Of a stretch of 33,744 nucleotides of DNA, positions 32,966 through 33,744 are shown piece by piece; position 1 is the stretch's first letter, and each line of letters begins with the position of its first letter. Under the pieces are notes generated by a model that had not been told where the DNA came from, did no database searches, and was given only the letters and a program-made list of their open reading frames with translations. The position numbers were made by a program, and so were the translations under genes. Source of the DNA: Streptococcus mitis bv. 2 str. SK95 (lineage in GTDB: Bacteria > Bacillota > Bacilli > Lactobacillales > Streptococcaceae). Where the stretch lies: assembly GCF_000222705.1 (NCBI RefSeq), contig NZ_AFUB01000014.1:1-33744 (forward strand). The letters are read 5' to 3'.

Positions 32966-33038
32966 TGCCCCCTGCAGGGCTCGAACCTGCGCCCCATAGC
33001 TTAAGAGTCTACTGCTCTACCAACTGAGCTAAGGAGGC
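32966..33038 (-). tRNA. tRNA-Lys (anticodon CTT)
   Basis: A 73-nt cloverleaf: acceptor GCCTCCT with AGGGGGC, discriminator A, TA at 8-9, D arm GCTC/GAGC with loop AGTTGGTA, anticodon loop CTCTTAA giving CTT, T arm GCAGG/CCTGC with loop TTCGAGC. CCA is not encoded. The anticodon stem (GTAGA with GCTAT) has an A.G mismatch next to the loop and a G-U pair at the base. The 3' end is the integration target whose copies appear in the repeats to the left. Confidence 0.92.
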
Positions 33039-33043
33039 AACAG

Positions 33044-33071
33044 AAAAAGCTGAGAATGTAACTTCCCAGCT
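33044..33071 (-). terminator. Hairpin just upstream of tRNA-Lys
   Basis: Minus-strand arms AGCTGGGAA (33071-33063) and TTCTCAGCT (33056-33048) with one G-U pair, then U5 (33048-33044). Probably terminates the DUF308 gene; it ends only 5 bases before the tRNA 5' end. Confidence 0.7.
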
Positions 33072-33100
33072 ATTTTAATATGCCCAAAATGGCAGCTAGA

Positions 33101-33616
33101 TTATTTACGAAAGGCATCAAGGATATAGGTGAAACCAACAATTAAAAATGCAAAGGCAACGACATAAACGACAAAGACACTTGTAGCTACTGGATTGAAC
33201 AAAATCACTAGACCTAGTAAAAATGCAAGCAACGCTATCCACATGATATGGTTGCCAATAATAGGGAAAATCAATCCCAGACGATTGCCTTTAAAGAAAA
33301 CTATAATGGCTTCTACAATTAACCAAATTCCTAAAATAGTTGGAATGACAACTGGCAGCGTCACAAAGCCATAGGCAACGAGGTAAAGAGCTAAGAGAAG
33401 ATTAACAATCCCTTGGAAAAGATGAGCTGGTGAGCGAAGCTCTTTTGGTACAGAGAAATAGCCTAAAATAGCTGCTATAGAAGAAACCAGTAAACCAAAT
33501 GCAATCCACCAGCTGTAAGCAACAAGATTAGCTACTGGGTTTGTAAATAGGAAAAGTCCTAAAAGGACAAAAACAACTCCTGCAAGGAATAGCAGTAAAC
33601 GATTAGAAAATTTCAT
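33101..33616 (-). CDS. DUF308 / HdeD-like membrane protein
   Basis: A 171-residue membrane protein with six hydrophobic helices in three helix pairs (about residues 5-27, 30-52, 65-85, 88-110, 122-140 and 144-165). It has the repeated pattern L.G...VLLGLFLF.NPVA and LGLVILFNPVA, typical of HdeD/DUF308. HdeD in E. coli is an acid-resistance membrane protein; the role here is unknown. ATG at 33616 with AGGGGG upstream. The promoter region carries repeated TATACTATACTATATAG. It resembles the N-terminal half of the protein encoded at 30438. Confidence 0.85.
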   Translation of the reverse strand: MKFSNRLLLFLAGVVFVLLGLFLFTNPVANLVAYSWWIAFGLLVSSIAAILGYFSVPKELRSPAHLFQGIVNLLLALYLVAYGFVTLPVVIPTILGIWLIVEAIIVFFKGNRLGLIFPIIGNHIMWIALLAFLLGLVILFNPVATSVFVVYVVAFAFLIVGFTYILDAFRK

Positions 33617-33744
33617 TTCAATACCCCCTATATAGTATAGTATAGTTTGATAATAAAAATATTATACACCTTTTTAGAGGAAATGTCAATAACAAAATGG
33701 AAAATTTGGAAGTTTCAGCCTGACTTACAAAAAGAAAGGAGTTT

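Overview
The window looks like a chromosome segment of a Mitis-group Streptococcus (S. mitis / S. oralis / S. pneumoniae and relatives). The evidence is low GC, a BOX element, a complete pneumococcal-type order xpt-pbuX / exoA / ABC pair / teichoic-acid AATGal genes / trp operon / prepilin peptidase / Gls24 operon / mga, and protein sequences very close to what I recall of pneumococcal ones. Species cannot be settled from the window alone.

Layout. 126-2211 (minus): guanine-type riboswitch controlling xpt-pbuX (xanthine salvage). 2275-3611 (minus): exoA and a VOC-family gene. 3620-4769 (plus): a DUF3290-DUF421 membrane pair. 4786-8480: a BOX element, a heterodimeric ABC exporter pair with complementary degenerate sites, then a BOX relic. 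8537-10552: sugar-phosphate transferase and PLP aminotransferase that match the first steps of AATGal teichoic-acid repeat synthesis. 10562-18773: tryptophan region with a strong promoter, a tryptophan T-box, an extra trpB, a second tryptophan T-box and then trpEGDCFBA. 18724-20316: a WYL-type regulator and a divergent GyrI-like gene sharing a palindromic operator, framed by a 50-bp direct repeat made of the trpA/pilD junction. 20227-22633: pilD, a GNAT acetyltransferase and two membrane/exported proteins of unknown role. 22852-24834 (minus): envelope-stress type operon glsB-amaP-DUF2273-gls24-csbD, in which gls24 carries a frameshift in a poly-A tract, facing the global regulator gene mga (25069-26550).

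The right third (26562-33038) is accessory DNA that accreted at a tRNA-Lys(CTT) gene. Three ~170-bp repeats each join a copy of the tRNA terminator plus the tRNA 3' end to a tract ending in paired TGGGGCAAAA-like direct repeats. They look like leftover attachment sites of successive integrative elements. Between them lie an immunity-like (SUKH-like) orphan, a decayed phage/ICE-type repressor, an IS30-type transposase tail, ltrA, and a two-gene unit coding for a membrane protein with a possible permuted papain-like domain and an AI-2E-type transporter. A DUF308 membrane gene follows on the other side of the tRNA.

Most of the window is ordinary core genome. The points most worth a second look are the tandem tryptophan T-boxes around a second trpB, the gls24 homopolymer frameshift, the attachment-site array at tRNA-Lys, the repeat-framed regulator module, and the HdeD-like/papain-like fusion.
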